A DNA stretch of 64,000 nucleotides from Rhabditoides inermis (GCA_963966185.1 CAWZYM010000001.1:248001-312000); one strand, 5' to 3'; positions 1 to 12,100 are shown, numbered from the stretch's first letter. Notes: generated from the sequence alone by a model not told the origin. Numbers and translations: made by a program.

Positions 1-542
1 AAGATTCATGACTGTGTTCGGAATTTGAAACTTTTCTTACTCACTGATCACTTTTATCCCTTCTCTCTCGCAGTTTGTCGACTGGGCGTTGATCGCCACA
101 GTCTCGATTTTTTTAGTTTCGCAAACTCGCATGAGCATCATGTATCGAATTTCACTCCGTATGGTAACAAAGTTCTAGAAAGGGTTTCTGAGATAATTTA
201 CAATGGTAAACAGTATGCGTCCCCACAGGGGTGTGAAATCGCTACAATAAAACAGGGCAATGAAGTGCATGAATACTATCCACTCAATCGATGTCGATTC
301 AACGGGAGAGGCCCATTTTATAAAAGATTCATGAGTGTGTTCAGAATTTGAAACTTTTCTCACTCACTGAACACCTTTATTCTTTCTCTCTCGCAGTTTG
401 TCGACTGGGCGTTGATAGCCACAGTCTCTTTTTTTTCTAGTTTCGCTAACTCGCATGAGCATCATGTATCGAATTTCACTCCGTATGGTAACAAAGTTCT
501 AGAAAGGTTTTTTGAGATCATTTACAATGGTAAACAGTATGC

Positions 543-2263
543 GTCCCCACAGGGGTGTGAAATCGCTACATCAAAACAGAGCAATGAAGTGCATAAATAC
601 TATCCACTCAATCGATGTCGATCCAACGGGAGAGGCCCAGTTTATAGAAGATTCATGACTTTAGGAATTCGAAACTTTTCTCACTCCCTGATCACCTTTA
701 TCCTTTCTCTCTCGCAGTTTGTCGACTGGGCGTTGATCGCCACAGTCTTTTTTTTAGTTTCGCTAACTCGCATGAGCATCATGTATCGAATTTCACTCCG
801 TATGGTAACAAAGTTCTAGAAAGGGTTTTTGAGATCATTTACAATGGTAAACAGTATGCGTCCCCACAGGGGTGTGAAATCGCTACATCAAAGCAGGGCA
901 ATGAAGTGCATAAATACTATCCACTCAATCGATGTCGATCCAACGGGAGAGGCCCAGTTTATAGAAGATTCATGACTGTGTTCGGAATTTGAAACTTTTC
1001 TCACTCACTGATCACCTTTATCCCTTCTCTCTCGCAGTTTGTCGACTGGGCGTTGATCGCCACAGTCTCGATTTTTTTAGTTTCGCAAACTCGCATGAGC
1101 ATCATGTATCGAATTTCACTCCGTATGGTAACAAAGTTCTAGAAAGGGTTTTTGAGATAATTTACAATGGTAAACAGTATGCGTCCCCACAGGGGTGTGA
1201 AATCGCTACAATAAAACAGGGCAATGAAGTGCATGAATACTATCCACTCAATCGATGTCGATCCAACGGGAGAGGCCCAGTTTATCAAAGATTCATGTCT
1301 GTGTTCGGAATTTGAAACTTTTCTCACTCACTGATCACCTTTATCTTTTCTCTCTCGCAGTTTGTCGACTGGGCGTTGATCGCCACAGTCTCATTTTTTC
1401 TAGTTTCGCTAACTCGCATGAGCATCATGTATCGAATTTCACTCCGTATGGTAACAAAGTTCTAGAAAGAGTTTTTGAGATCATTTACAATGGTAAACAG
1501 TAAGCGTCCCCACAGGGGTGTGAAATCGCTACATCAAAACAGGGCAATGAAGTGCATAAATACTATCCACTCAATCGATGTCGATCCAACGGGAGAGGCC
1601 CAGTTTATCAAAGATTCATGACTGTGTTCGGAATTTGAAATTTTTCTCACTCACTGATCACCTTTATCCTTTCTCTCTCGCAGTTTGTCGACTGGGCGTT
1701 GATCGCCACAGTCTCATTTTTTTCTAGTTTCGCTAACTCGCATGAGCATCATGTATCGAATTTCACTCCGTATGGTAACAAAGTTCTAGAAAGAGTTTTT
1801 GAGATCATTTACAATGATAAACAGTAAGCGTCCCCACAGGGGTGTGAAATCGCTACATCAAAACAGGGCAATGAAGTGCATAAATACTATCCACTCAATC
1901 GATGTCGATCCAACGGGAGAGGCCCAGTTAATCAAAGATTCATGACTTTCGAATTTGAAACTTTTCTCACTCACTGATCACCTTTATCCTTTCTCTCTCG
2001 CAGTTTGTCGACTGGGCGTTGATCGCCACAATCTCATTTTTTCTAGTTTTGCTAACTCGCATGAGCATCATGTATCGAATTTCACTCCGTATGGTAACAA
2101 AGTTCTAGAAAGAGTTTTTGAGATCATTTACAATGGTAAACAGTAAGCGTCCCCACAGGGGTGTGAAATCGCTACATCAAAACAGGGCAATGAAGTGCAT
2201 AAATACTATCCACTCAATCGATGTCGATCCAACGGGAGAGGCCCAGTTTATCAAAGATTCATG
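543..2263 (+). repeat. R-type block, first of three near-identical copies
   Basis: About 5.3 monomers whose order of variants is the same as at 6007-7728 (offset 5,464-5,465 bp) and 10840-12561 (a further 4,833 bp). The order includes a monomer with CAGAGCAATG, one with CGATTTTTTT and CGCAAACTCG, one with ATTCATGTCTGTG, and one with GACTTTCGAATTTG plus ACAATCTC. The left limit is the CAGTATGCG/CAGTAAGCG difference near 540; the right limit is GACTTTCGG against GACTGTGTTCGG near 2264. Private changes in this copy are ACAATGATAAAC near 1815 and CCCAGTTAATC near 1925. Limits were read by eye. Confidence 0.85.
1364..1686 (+). repeat. Representative full-length monomer (323 bp) with landmarks
   Basis: This copy is used as a reference, starting at the SalI site. 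Landmarks: SalI GTCGAC 1364-1369; dyad GGCG/CGCC 1372-1384; first T-run 1394-1399 followed by CTAG; dyad CATGA/TCATG 1417-1429; XbaI TCTAGA 1461-1466; dyad TTTAC/GTAAA 1484-1497; donor-like GTAAGC 1500-1505; dyad CCCC/GGGG with loop ACA 1508-1518; ClaI ATCGAT 1574-1579 inside dyad ATCGA/TCGAT 1574-1585; CGGGA 1590-1594; in-frame TGA 1636-1638; BclI TGATCA 1655-1660; pyrimidine tract 1661-1679 ending in GCAG at 1683. Base composition is roughly 40% GC, and I count 14 CpG dinucleotides. Variant positions elsewhere in the array fall mainly at the T-runs, CCGTATGG, the stretch after TCTAGA, CAGTAAGC, the CATCAAAACAGGG block, GGCCCAG, and the segment just before and after the TGA. Confidence 0.95.
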
Positions 2264-2900
2264 ACTTTCGGAATTTGAAACTTTTCTCACTCACTGATCA
2301 CCTTTATCCTTTCTCTCTCGCAGTTTGTCGACTGGGCGTTGATCGCCACAATCTCATTTTTTCTAGTTTCGCTAACTCGCATGAGCATCATGTATCGAAT
2401 TTCACTCCGTATGGTAACAAAGTTCTAGAAAGAGTTTTTGAGATCATTTACAATGGTAAACAGTAAGCGTCCCCACAGGGGTGTGAAATCGCTACATCAA
2501 AACAGGGCAATGAAGTGCATAAATACTATCCACTCAATCGATGTCGATCCAACGGGAGAGGCCCAGTTTATCAAAGATTCATGACTTTCGGAATTTGAAA
2601 CTTTTCTCACTCACTGATCACCTTTATCCTTTCTCTCTCGCAGTTTGTCGACTGGGCGTTGATCGCCACAGTCTCATTTTTTTCTAGTTTCGCTAACTCG
2701 CATGAGCATCATGTATCGAATTTCACTCCGTTTGGTAACAAAGTTCTAGAAAGGTTTTTTTTTAATCATTTACAATGGTAAACAGTAAGCGTCCCCACAG
2801 GGGTGTGAAATCGCTACATCAAAACAGGGCAAGGAAGTGCATAAATACTATCCACTCAATCGATGTCGATCCAACGGGAGAGGCCCAGTTTATAGAAGAT
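2264..2900 (+). repeat. R-type monomers between blocks
   Basis: Two monomers continue the R-type series. One has ACAATCTC. The next has CCGTTTGG and a long second T-run (AAAGGTTTTTTTTTAATC near 2755) with GCAAGGAAG. They match single monomers elsewhere, such as those near 40750 and 41090, but not the order of the neighbouring duplicated blocks. Nothing other than satellite is present. Confidence 0.85.
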
Positions 2901-4304
2901 TCATGACTGTGTTCAGAATTTGAAACTTTTCTCACTCACTGAACACCTTTATTCTTTCTCTCACGCAGTTTGTCGACTGGGCGTTGATAGCCACAGTCTC
3001 ATTTTTTTTCTAGTTTCGCTAACTCGCATGAGCATCATGTATCGAATTTCACTCCGTATGGTAACAAAGTTCTAGAAAGAGTTTTTGAGATCATTCACAA
3101 TGGTAAACAGTATGCGTCCCCACAGGGGTGTGAAATCGCTACATCAAAACAGGGCAATGAAGTGCATAAATACTATCCACTCAATCGATGTCGATCCAAC
3201 GGGAGAGGCCCAGTTTATAGAAGATTCATGACTTTAGGAATTTGAAACTTTCTCACTCCCTGATCACCTTTATCCTTTCTCTCTCGCAGTTTGTCGACTG
3301 GGCGTTGATCGCCACAGTCTTTTTTTTTTAGTTTCGCTAACTCGCATGAGCATCATGTATCGAATTTCACTCCGTATGGTAACAAAGTTCTAGAAAGGGT
3401 TTTTGAGATCATTTGCAATGGTAAACAGTATGCGTCCCCACAGGGGTGTGAAATCGCTACATCAAAGCAGGGCAATCAAGTGCATAAATACTATCCACTC
3501 AATCGATGTCGATCCAACGGGAGAGGCCCAGTTTATAGAAGATTCATGACTTTAGGAATTTGAAACTTTTCTCACTCCCTGATCACCTTTATCCGTTCTC
3601 TCTCGCAGTTTGTCGACTGGGCGTTGATCGCCACAGTCTCATTTTTTTCTAGTTTCGCTAACTCGTATGAGCATCATGTATCGAATTTCACTTCGTATGG
3701 TAACAAAGTTCTAGAAAGGGTTTTTGAGATCATTCACAATGGTAAACAGTATGCGTCCCCACAGGGGTGTGAAATCGCTACATCAAAACAGGGCAATAAA
3801 GTGCATAAATACTATCCACTCAATCGATGTCGATCCAACGGGAGAGGACCAGTTTATAGAAGATTCATGACTTTAGGAATTTGAAACTTTTCTCACTCCC
3901 TGATCACCTTTATCCTTTCTCTCTCGCAGTTTGTCGACTGGGCGTTGATCGCCACAGTCTTTTTTTTAGTTTCGCTAACTCGCATGAGCATCATGTATCG
4001 AATTTCACTCTGTATGGTAACAAAGTTCTAGAAAGGGTTTTTGAGATCATTTACAATGGTAAACAGTATGCGTCCCCACAGGGGTGTGAAATCGCTACAT
4101 CAAAACAGGGCAATAAAGTGCATAAATACTATCCACTCAATCGATGTCGATCCAACGGGAGAGGACCAGTTTATAGAAGATTCATGACTTTAGGAATTTG
4201 AAACTTTTCTCACTCCCTGATCACCTTTATCCTTTCTCTCTCGCAGTTTGTCGACTGGGCGTTGATCGCCACAGTCTTTTTTTTTTTTAGTTTCGCTAAC
4301 TCGC
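2901..4304 (+). repeat. M-type island in the left R domain
   Basis: These monomers carry variants otherwise typical of 26-46 kb: CATTTGCAATGG with GGGCAATCAAG (near 3412-3480), CGTATGAGC with CATTCACAATGG and GGGCAATAAAG (near 3665-3800), and CTCTGTATGG with GGACCAG (near 4009-4170). The order CGTATGAGC-type then CTGTATGG-type recurs at 35.5-36.1, 39.4-40.0 and 43.25-43.8 kb. An M-type segment between R-type monomers, 22 kb or more from the main M domain, implies a transfer or long-range exchange between parts of the array. This is inference from shared variants. Confidence 0.8.
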
Positions 4305-7300
4305 ATGAGCATCATGTATCGAATTTCACTCCGTATGGTAACAAAGTTCTAGAAAGGGTTTTTGAGATCATTTACAATGGTAAACAGTATGCGTCCCCAC
4401 AGGGGTGTGAAATCGCTACATCAAAAGAGGGCAATGAAGTGCATAAATACTATCCACTCAATCGATGTCGATCCAACGGGAGAGGCCCAGTTTATCAAAG
4501 ATTCATGTCTGTGTTCGGAATTTGAAACTTTTCTCACTCACTGATCACCTTTATCCCTTCTCTCTCGCAGTTTGTCGACTGGGCGTTGATCGCCACAGTC
4601 TCATTTTTTCTAGTTTCGCTAACTCGCATGAGCATCATGTATCGAATTTCACTCCGTATGGTAACAAAGTTCTAGAAAGAGTTTTTGAGATCATTTACAA
4701 TGGTAAACAGTAAGCGTCCCCACAGGGGTGTGAAATCGCTACATCAAAACAGGGCAATGAAGTGCATAAATACTATCCACTCAATCGATGTCGATCCAAC
4801 GGGAGAGGCCCAGTTTATCAAAGATTCATGACTGTGTTCGGAATTTGAAATTTTTCTCACTCACTGATCACCTTTATCCTTTCTCTCTCGCAGTTTGTCG
4901 ACTGGGCGTTGATCGCCACAGTCTCATTTTTTTCTAGTTTCGCTAACTCGCATGAGCATCATGTATCGAATTTCACTCCGTATGGTAACAAAGTTCTAGA
5001 AAGAGTTTTTGAGATCTTTCACAATGGTAAACAGTATGCGTCCCCACAGGGGTGTGAAATCGCTACATCAAAACAGGGCAATGAAGTGCATAAATACTAT
5101 CCACTCAATCGATGTCGATCCAACCGGAGAGGCCCAGTTTATAGAAGATTCATGACTTTAGGAATTTGAAACTTTTCTCACTCCCTGATCACCTTTATCC
5201 TTTCTCTCTCGCAGTTTGTCGACTGGGCGTTGATCGCCACAGTCTTTTTTTTTTTAGTTTCGCTAACTCGCATGAGCATCATGTATCGAACTTCACTCCG
5301 TATGGTAACAAAGTTCTAGAAAGGGTTTTTGAGATCATTTACAATGGTAAACAGTATGCGTCCCCACAGGGGTGTGAAATCGCTACATCAAAAGAGGGCA
5401 ATGAAGTGCATAAATACTATCCACTCAATCGATGTCGATCCAACGGGAGAGGCCCAGTTTATCAAAGATTCATGTCTGTGTTCGGAATTTGAAACTTTTC
5501 TCACTCACTGATCACCTTTATCCCTTCTCTCTCGCAGTTTGTCGACTGGGCGTTGATCGCCACAGTCTCATTTTTTCTAGTTTCGCTAACTCGCATGAGC
5601 ATCATGTATCGAATTTCACTCCGTATGGTAACAAAGTTCTAGAAAGAGTTTTTGAGATCATTTACAATGGTAAACAGTAAGCGTCCCCACAGGGGTGTGA
5701 AATCGCTACATCAAAACAGGGCAATGAAGTGCATAAATACTATCCACTCAATCGATGTCGATCCAACGGGAGAGGCCCAGTTTATCAAAGATTCATGACT
5801 GTGTTCGGAATTTGAAATTTTTCTCACTCACTGATCACCTTTATCCTTTCTCTCTCGCAGTTTGTCGACTGGGCGTTGATCGCCACAGTCTCATTTTTTT
5901 CTAGTTTCGCTAACTCGCATGAGCATCATGTATCGAATTTCACTCCGTATGGTAACAAAGTTCTAGAAAGAGTTTTTGAGATCATTTACAATGGTAAACA
6001 GTAAGCGTCCCCACAGGGGTGTGAAATCGCTACATCAAAACAGAGCAATGAAGTGCATAAATACTATCCACTCAATCGATGTCGATCCAACGGGAGAGGC
6101 CCAGTTTATAGAAGATTCATGACTTTAGGAATTCGAAACTTTTCTCACTCCCTGATCACCTTTATCCTTTCTCTCTCGCAGTTTGTCGACTGGGCGTTGA
6201 TCGCCACAGTCTTTTTTTTTAGTTTCGCTAACTCGCATGAGCATCATGTATCGAATTTCACTCCGTATGGTAACAAAGTTCTAGAAAGGGTTTTTGAGAT
6301 CATTTACAATGGTAAACAGTATGCGTCCCCACAGGGGTGTGAAATCGCTACATCAAAGCAGGGCAATGAAGTGCATAAATACTATCCACTCAATCGATGT
6401 CGATCCAACGGGAGAGGCCCAGTTTATAGAAGATTCATGACTGTGTTCGGAATTTGAAACTTTTCTCACTCACTGATCACCTTTATCCCTTCTCTCTCGC
6501 AGTTTGTCGACTGGGCGTTGATCGCCACAGTCTCGATTTTTTTAGTTTCGCAAACTCGCATGAGCATCATGTATCGAATTTCACTCCGTATGGTAACAAA
6601 GTTCTAGAAAGGGTTTTTGAGATAATTTACAATGGTAAACAGTATGCGTCCCCACAGGGGTGTGAAATCGCTACAATAAAACAGGGCAATGAAGTGCATG
6701 AATACTATCCACTCAATCGATGTCGATCCAACGGGAGAGGCCCAGTTTATCAAAGATTCATGTCTGTGTTCGGAATTTGAAACTTTTCTCACTCACTGAT
6801 CACCTTTATCTTTTCTCTCTCGCAGTTTGTCGACTGGGCGTTGATCGCCACAGTCTCATTTTTTCTAGTTTCGCTAACTCGCATGAGCATCATGTATCGA
6901 ATTTCACTCCGTATGGTAACAAAGTTCTAGAAAGAGTTTTTGAGATCATTTACAATGGTAAACAGTAAGCGTCCCCACAGGGGTGTGAAATCGCTACATC
7001 AAAACAGGGCAATGAAGTGCATAAATACTATCCACTCAATCGATGTCGATCCAACGGGAGAGGCCCAGTTTATCAAAGATTCATGACTGTGTTCGGAATT
7101 TGAAATTTTTCTCACTCACTGATCACCTTTATCCTTTCTCTCTCGCAGTTTGTCGACTGGGCGTTGATCGCCACAGTCTCATTTTTTTCTAGTTTCGCTA
7201 ACTCGCATGAGCATCATGTATCGAATTTCACTCCGTATGGTAACAAAGTTCTAGAAAGAGTTTTTGAGATCATTTACAATGGTAAACAGTAAGCGTCCCC

Positions 7301-8848
7301 ACAGGGGTGTGAAATCGCTACATCAAAACAGGGCAATGAAGTGCATAAATACTATCCACTCAATCGATGTCGATCCAACGGGAGAGGCCCAGTTTATCAA
7401 AGATTCATGACTTTCGAATTTGAAACTTTTCTCACTCACTGATCACCTTTATCCTTTCTCTCTCGCAGTTTGTCGACTGGGCGTTGATCGCCACAATCTC
7501 ATTTTTTCTAGTTTTGCTAACTCGCATGAGCATCATGTATCGAATTTCACTCCGTATGGTAACAAAGTTCTAGAAAGAGTTTTTGAGATCATTTACAATG
7601 GTAAACAGTAAGCGTCCCCACAGGGGTGTGAAATCGCTACATCAAAACAGGGCAATGAAGTGCATAAATACTATCCACTCAATCGATGTCGATCCAACGG
7701 GAGAGGCCCAGTTTATCAAAGATTCATGACTGTGTTCGGAATTTGAAATTTTTCTCACTCACTGATCACCTTTATCCTTTCTCTCTCGCAGTTTGTCGAC
7801 TGGGCGTTGATCGCCACAGTCTCATTTTTTTCTAGTTTCGCTAACTCGCATGAGCATCATGTATCGAATTTCACTCCGTATGGTAACAAAGTTCTAGAAA
7901 GAGTTTTTGAGATCATTTACAATGGTAAACAGTAAGCGTCCCCACAGGGGTGTGAAATCGCTACATCAAAACAGGGCAATGAAGTGCATAAATACTATCC
8001 ACTCAATCGATGTCGATCCAACGGGAGAGGCCCAGTTTATCAAAGATTCATGACTTTCGGAATTTGAAACTTTTCTCACTCACTGATCACCTTTATCCTT
8101 TCTCTCTCGCAGTTTGTCGACTGGGCGTTGATCGCCACAGTCTCATTTGTTTCTAGTTTCGCTAACTCGCATGAGCATCATGTATCGAATTTCACTCCGT
8201 ATGGTAACAAAGTTCTAGAAAGAGTTTTTGAGATCATTTACAATGGTAAACAGTAAGCGTCCCCACAGGGGTGTGAAATCGCTACATCAAAACAGGGCAA
8301 TGAAGTGCATAAATACTATCCACTCAATCGATGTCGATCCAACGGGAGAGGCCCAGTTTATAGAAGATTCATGACTGTGTTCGGAATTTGAAACTTTTCT
8401 CACTCACTGATCACCTTTATCCCTTCTCTCTCGCAGTTTGTCGACTGGGCGTTGATCGCCACAGTCTCATTTTTTTCTAGTTTCGCTAACTCGCATGAGC
8501 ATCATGTATCGAATTTCACTCCGTTTGGTAACAAAGTTCTAGAAAGGGTTTTTTTTAATCATTTACAATGGTAAACAGTAAGCGTCCCCACAGGGGTGTG
8601 AAATCGCTACATCAAAACAGGGCAATGAAGTGCATAAATACTATCCACTCAATCGATGTCGATCCAACGGGAGAGGCCCAGTTTATCAAAGATTCATGAC
8701 TTTCGGAATTTGAAACTTTTCTCACTCACTGATCACCTTTATCCTTTCTCTCTCGCAGTTTGTCGACTGGGCGTTGATCGCCACAGTCTCATTTGTTTCT
8801 AGTTTCGCTAACTCGCATGAGCATCATGTATCGAATTTCACTCCGTAT
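4305..8848 (+). repeat. 15-unit duplication, copy 1 (offset 4,832-4,833 bp)
   Basis: About 14 monomers here reappear in the same order at 9137-13680. The offset is 4,832 bp before about 5240 and 4,833 bp after it, explained by one extra T in the first T-run of the later copy (near 5244 against 10077). A private substitution in copy 1 is CGAACTTCAC near 5288, where copy 2 has CGAATTTCAC. The left limit is CGCTAACTCG against CGCAAACTCG; the right limit is CCGTATGG (8849) against CCGTTTGG (13681). Near identity over 4.5 kb shows that the duplication is recent. Confidence 0.9.
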
Positions 8849-9136
8849 GGTAACAAAGTTCTAGAAAGAGTTTTTGAGATCATTCACAATGGTAAACAGT
8901 ATGCGTCCCCACAGGGGTGTGAAATCGCTACATCAAAACAGGGCAATGAAGTGCATAAATACTATCCACTCAATCGATGTCGATCCAACGGGAGAGGCCC
9001 AGTTTATAGAAGATTCATGACTTTAGGAATTTGAAACTTTTCTCACTCACTGATCACCTTTATCCCTTCTCTCTCGCAGTTTGTCGACTGGGCGTTGATC
9101 GCCACAGTCTCGATTTTTTTAGTTTCGCAAACTCGC
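8849..9136 (+). repeat. Non-matching monomer between the two 15-unit copies
   Basis: Just under one monomer (288 bp) separates the matching segments of copy 1 and copy 2, so the period is 15 units while 14 are visibly shared. It has CATTCACAATGG, CAGTATGCG and GACTTTAGG, then the CGATTTTTTT head. It may be the recombination joint or a later conversion tract. It is ordinary satellite sequence with no gene. Confidence 0.75.
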
Positions 9137-12100
9137 ATGAGCATCATGTATCGAATTTCACTCCGTATGGTAACAAAGTTCTAGAAAGGGTTTTTGAGAT
9201 CATTTACAATGGTAAACAGTATGCGTCCCCACAGGGGTGTGAAATCGCTACATCAAAAGAGGGCAATGAAGTGCATAAATACTATCCACTCAATCGATGT
9301 CGATCCAACGGGAGAGGCCCAGTTTATCAAAGATTCATGTCTGTGTTCGGAATTTGAAACTTTTCTCACTCACTGATCACCTTTATCCCTTCTCTCTCGC
9401 AGTTTGTCGACTGGGCGTTGATCGCCACAGTCTCATTTTTTCTAGTTTCGCTAACTCGCATGAGCATCATGTATCGAATTTCACTCCGTATGGTAACAAA
9501 GTTCTAGAAAGAGTTTTTGAGATCATTTACAATGGTAAACAGTAAGCGTCCCCACAGGGGTGTGAAATCGCTACATCAAAACAGGGCAATGAAGTGCATA
9601 AATACTATCCACTCAATCGATGTCGATCCAACGGGAGAGGCCCAGTTTATCAAAGATTCATGACTGTGTTCGGAATTTGAAATTTTTCTCACTCACTGAT
9701 CACCTTTATCCTTTCTCTCTCGCAGTTTGTCGACTGGGCGTTGATCGCCACAGTCTCATTTTTTTCTAGTTTCGCTAACTCGCATGAGCATCATGTATCG
9801 AATTTCACTCCGTATGGTAACAAAGTTCTAGAAAGAGTTTTTGAGATCTTTCACAATGGTAAACAGTATGCGTCCCCACAGGGGTGTGAAATCGCTACAT
9901 CAAAACAGGGCAATGAAGTGCATAAATACTATCCACTCAATCGATGTCGATCCAACCGGAGAGGCCCAGTTTATAGAAGATTCATGACTTTAGGAATTTG
10001 AAACTTTTCTCACTCCCTGATCACCTTTATCCTTTCTCTCTCGCAGTTTGTCGACTGGGCGTTGATCGCCACAGTCTTTTTTTTTTTTAGTTTCGCTAAC
10101 TCGCATGAGCATCATGTATCGAATTTCACTCCGTATGGTAACAAAGTTCTAGAAAGGGTTTTTGAGATCATTTACAATGGTAAACAGTATGCGTCCCCAC
10201 AGGGGTGTGAAATCGCTACATCAAAAGAGGGCAATGAAGTGCATAAATACTATCCACTCAATCGATGTCGATCCAACGGGAGAGGCCCAGTTTATCAAAG
10301 ATTCATGTCTGTGTTCGGAATTTGAAACTTTTCTCACTCACTGATCACCTTTATCCCTTCTCTCTCGCAGTTTGTCGACTGGGCGTTGATCGCCACAGTC
10401 TCATTTTTTCTAGTTTCGCTAACTCGCATGAGCATCATGTATCGAATTTCACTCCGTATGGTAACAAAGTTCTAGAAAGAGTTTTTGAGATCATTTACAA
10501 TGGTAAACAGTAAGCGTCCCCACAGGGGTGTGAAATCGCTACATCAAAACAGGGCAATGAAGTGCATAAATACTATCCACTCAATCGATGTCGATCCAAC
10601 GGGAGAGGCCCAGTTTATCAAAGATTCATGACTGTGTTCGGAATTTGAAATTTTTCTCACTCACTGATCACCTTTATCCTTTCTCTCTCGCAGTTTGTCG
10701 ACTGGGCGTTGATCGCCACAGTCTCATTTTTTTCTAGTTTCGCTAACTCGCATGAGCATCATGTATCGAATTTCACTCCGTATGGTAACAAAGTTCTAGA
10801 AAGAGTTTTTGAGATCATTTACAATGGTAAACAGTAAGCGTCCCCACAGGGGTGTGAAATCGCTACATCAAAACAGAGCAATGAAGTGCATAAATACTAT
10901 CCACTCAATCGATGTCGATCCAACGGGAGAGGCCCAGTTTATAGAAGATTCATGACTTTAGGAATTCGAAACTTTTCTCACTCCCTGATCACCTTTATCC
11001 TTTCTCTCTCGCAGTTTGTCGACTGGGCGTTGATCGCCACAGTCTTTTTTTTTAGTTTCGCTAACTCGCATGAGCATCATGTATCGAATTTCACTCCGTA
11101 TGGTAACAAAGTTCTAGAAAGGGTTTTTGAGATCATTTACAATGGTAAACAGTATGCGTCCCCACAGGGGTGTGAAATCGCTACATCAAAGCAGGGCAAT
11201 GAAGTGCATAAATACTATCCACTCAATCGATGTCGATCCAACGGGAGAGGCCCAGTTTATAGAAGATTCATGACTGTGTTCGGAATTTGAAACTTTTCTC
11301 ACTCACTGATCACCTTTATCCCTTCTCTCTCGCAGTTTGTCGACTGGGCGTTGATCGCCACAGTCTCGATTTTTTTAGTTTCGCAAACTCGCATGAGCAT
11401 CATGTATCGAATTTCACTCCGTATGGTAACAAAGTTCTAGAAAGGGTTTTTGAGATAATTTACAATGGTAAACAGTATGCGTCCCCACAGGGGTGTGAAA
11501 TCGCTACAATAAAACAGGGCAATGAAGTGCATGAATACTATCCACTCAATCGATGTCGATCCAACGGGAGAGGCCCAGTTTATCAAAGATTCATGTCTGT
11601 GTTCGGAATTTGAAACTTTTCTCACTCACTGATCACCTTTATCTTTTCTCTCTCGCAGTTTGTCGACTGGGCGTTGATCGCCACAGTCTCATTTTTTCTA
11701 GTTTCGCTAACTCGCATGAGCATCATGTATCGAATTTCACTCCGTATGGTAACAAAGTTCTAGAAAGAGTTTTTGAGATCATTTACAATGGTAAACAGTA
11801 AGCGTCCCCACAGGGGTGTGAAATCGCTACATCAAAACAGGGCAATGAAGTGCATAAATACTATCCACTCAATCGATGTCGATCCAACGGGAGAGGCCCA
11901 GTTTATCAAAGATTCATGACTGTGTTCGGAATTTGAAATTTTTCTCACTCACTGATCACCTTTATCCTTTCTCTCTCGCAGTTTGTCGACTGGGCGTTGA
12001 TCGCCACAGTCTCATTTTTTTCTAGTTTCGCTAACTCGCATGAGCATCATGTATCGAATTTCACTCCGTATGGTAACAAAGTTCTAGAAAGAGTTTTTGA

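Noticed and set aside
1206..1216. AATAAA in e-type monomers as a polyadenylation signal
   Set aside because: The hexamer arises by one variant (ACAATAAAAC for ACATCAAAAC), with no transcript unit upstream and no evidence of cleavage downstream.
1139..1327. Repeated minus-strand 62-codon frames
   Set aside because: They begin at GTG within the antisense of GAAACTTTTCTCAC and recur only in e-type monomers with GATAATTT. They are shadows of the repeat, with no ribosome site or domain.
1394..1403. T-run as a Pol III or intrinsic terminator
   Set aside because: T-runs are frequent, but there is no Pol III promoter, and no GC-rich hairpin directly precedes them as in a bacterial terminator.
1461..1466. 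Palindromic TCTAGA, GTCGAC, ATCGAT and TGATCA as regulatory sites
   Set aside because: They recur only because the monomer recurs. Useful as restriction markers; no evidence of binding function.
1508..1518. CCCC-ACA-GGGG hairpin as a terminator or riboswitch stem
   Set aside because: The stem is only four base pairs, not followed by a T-run, and there is no gene to regulate. Kept only as one of the dyads.
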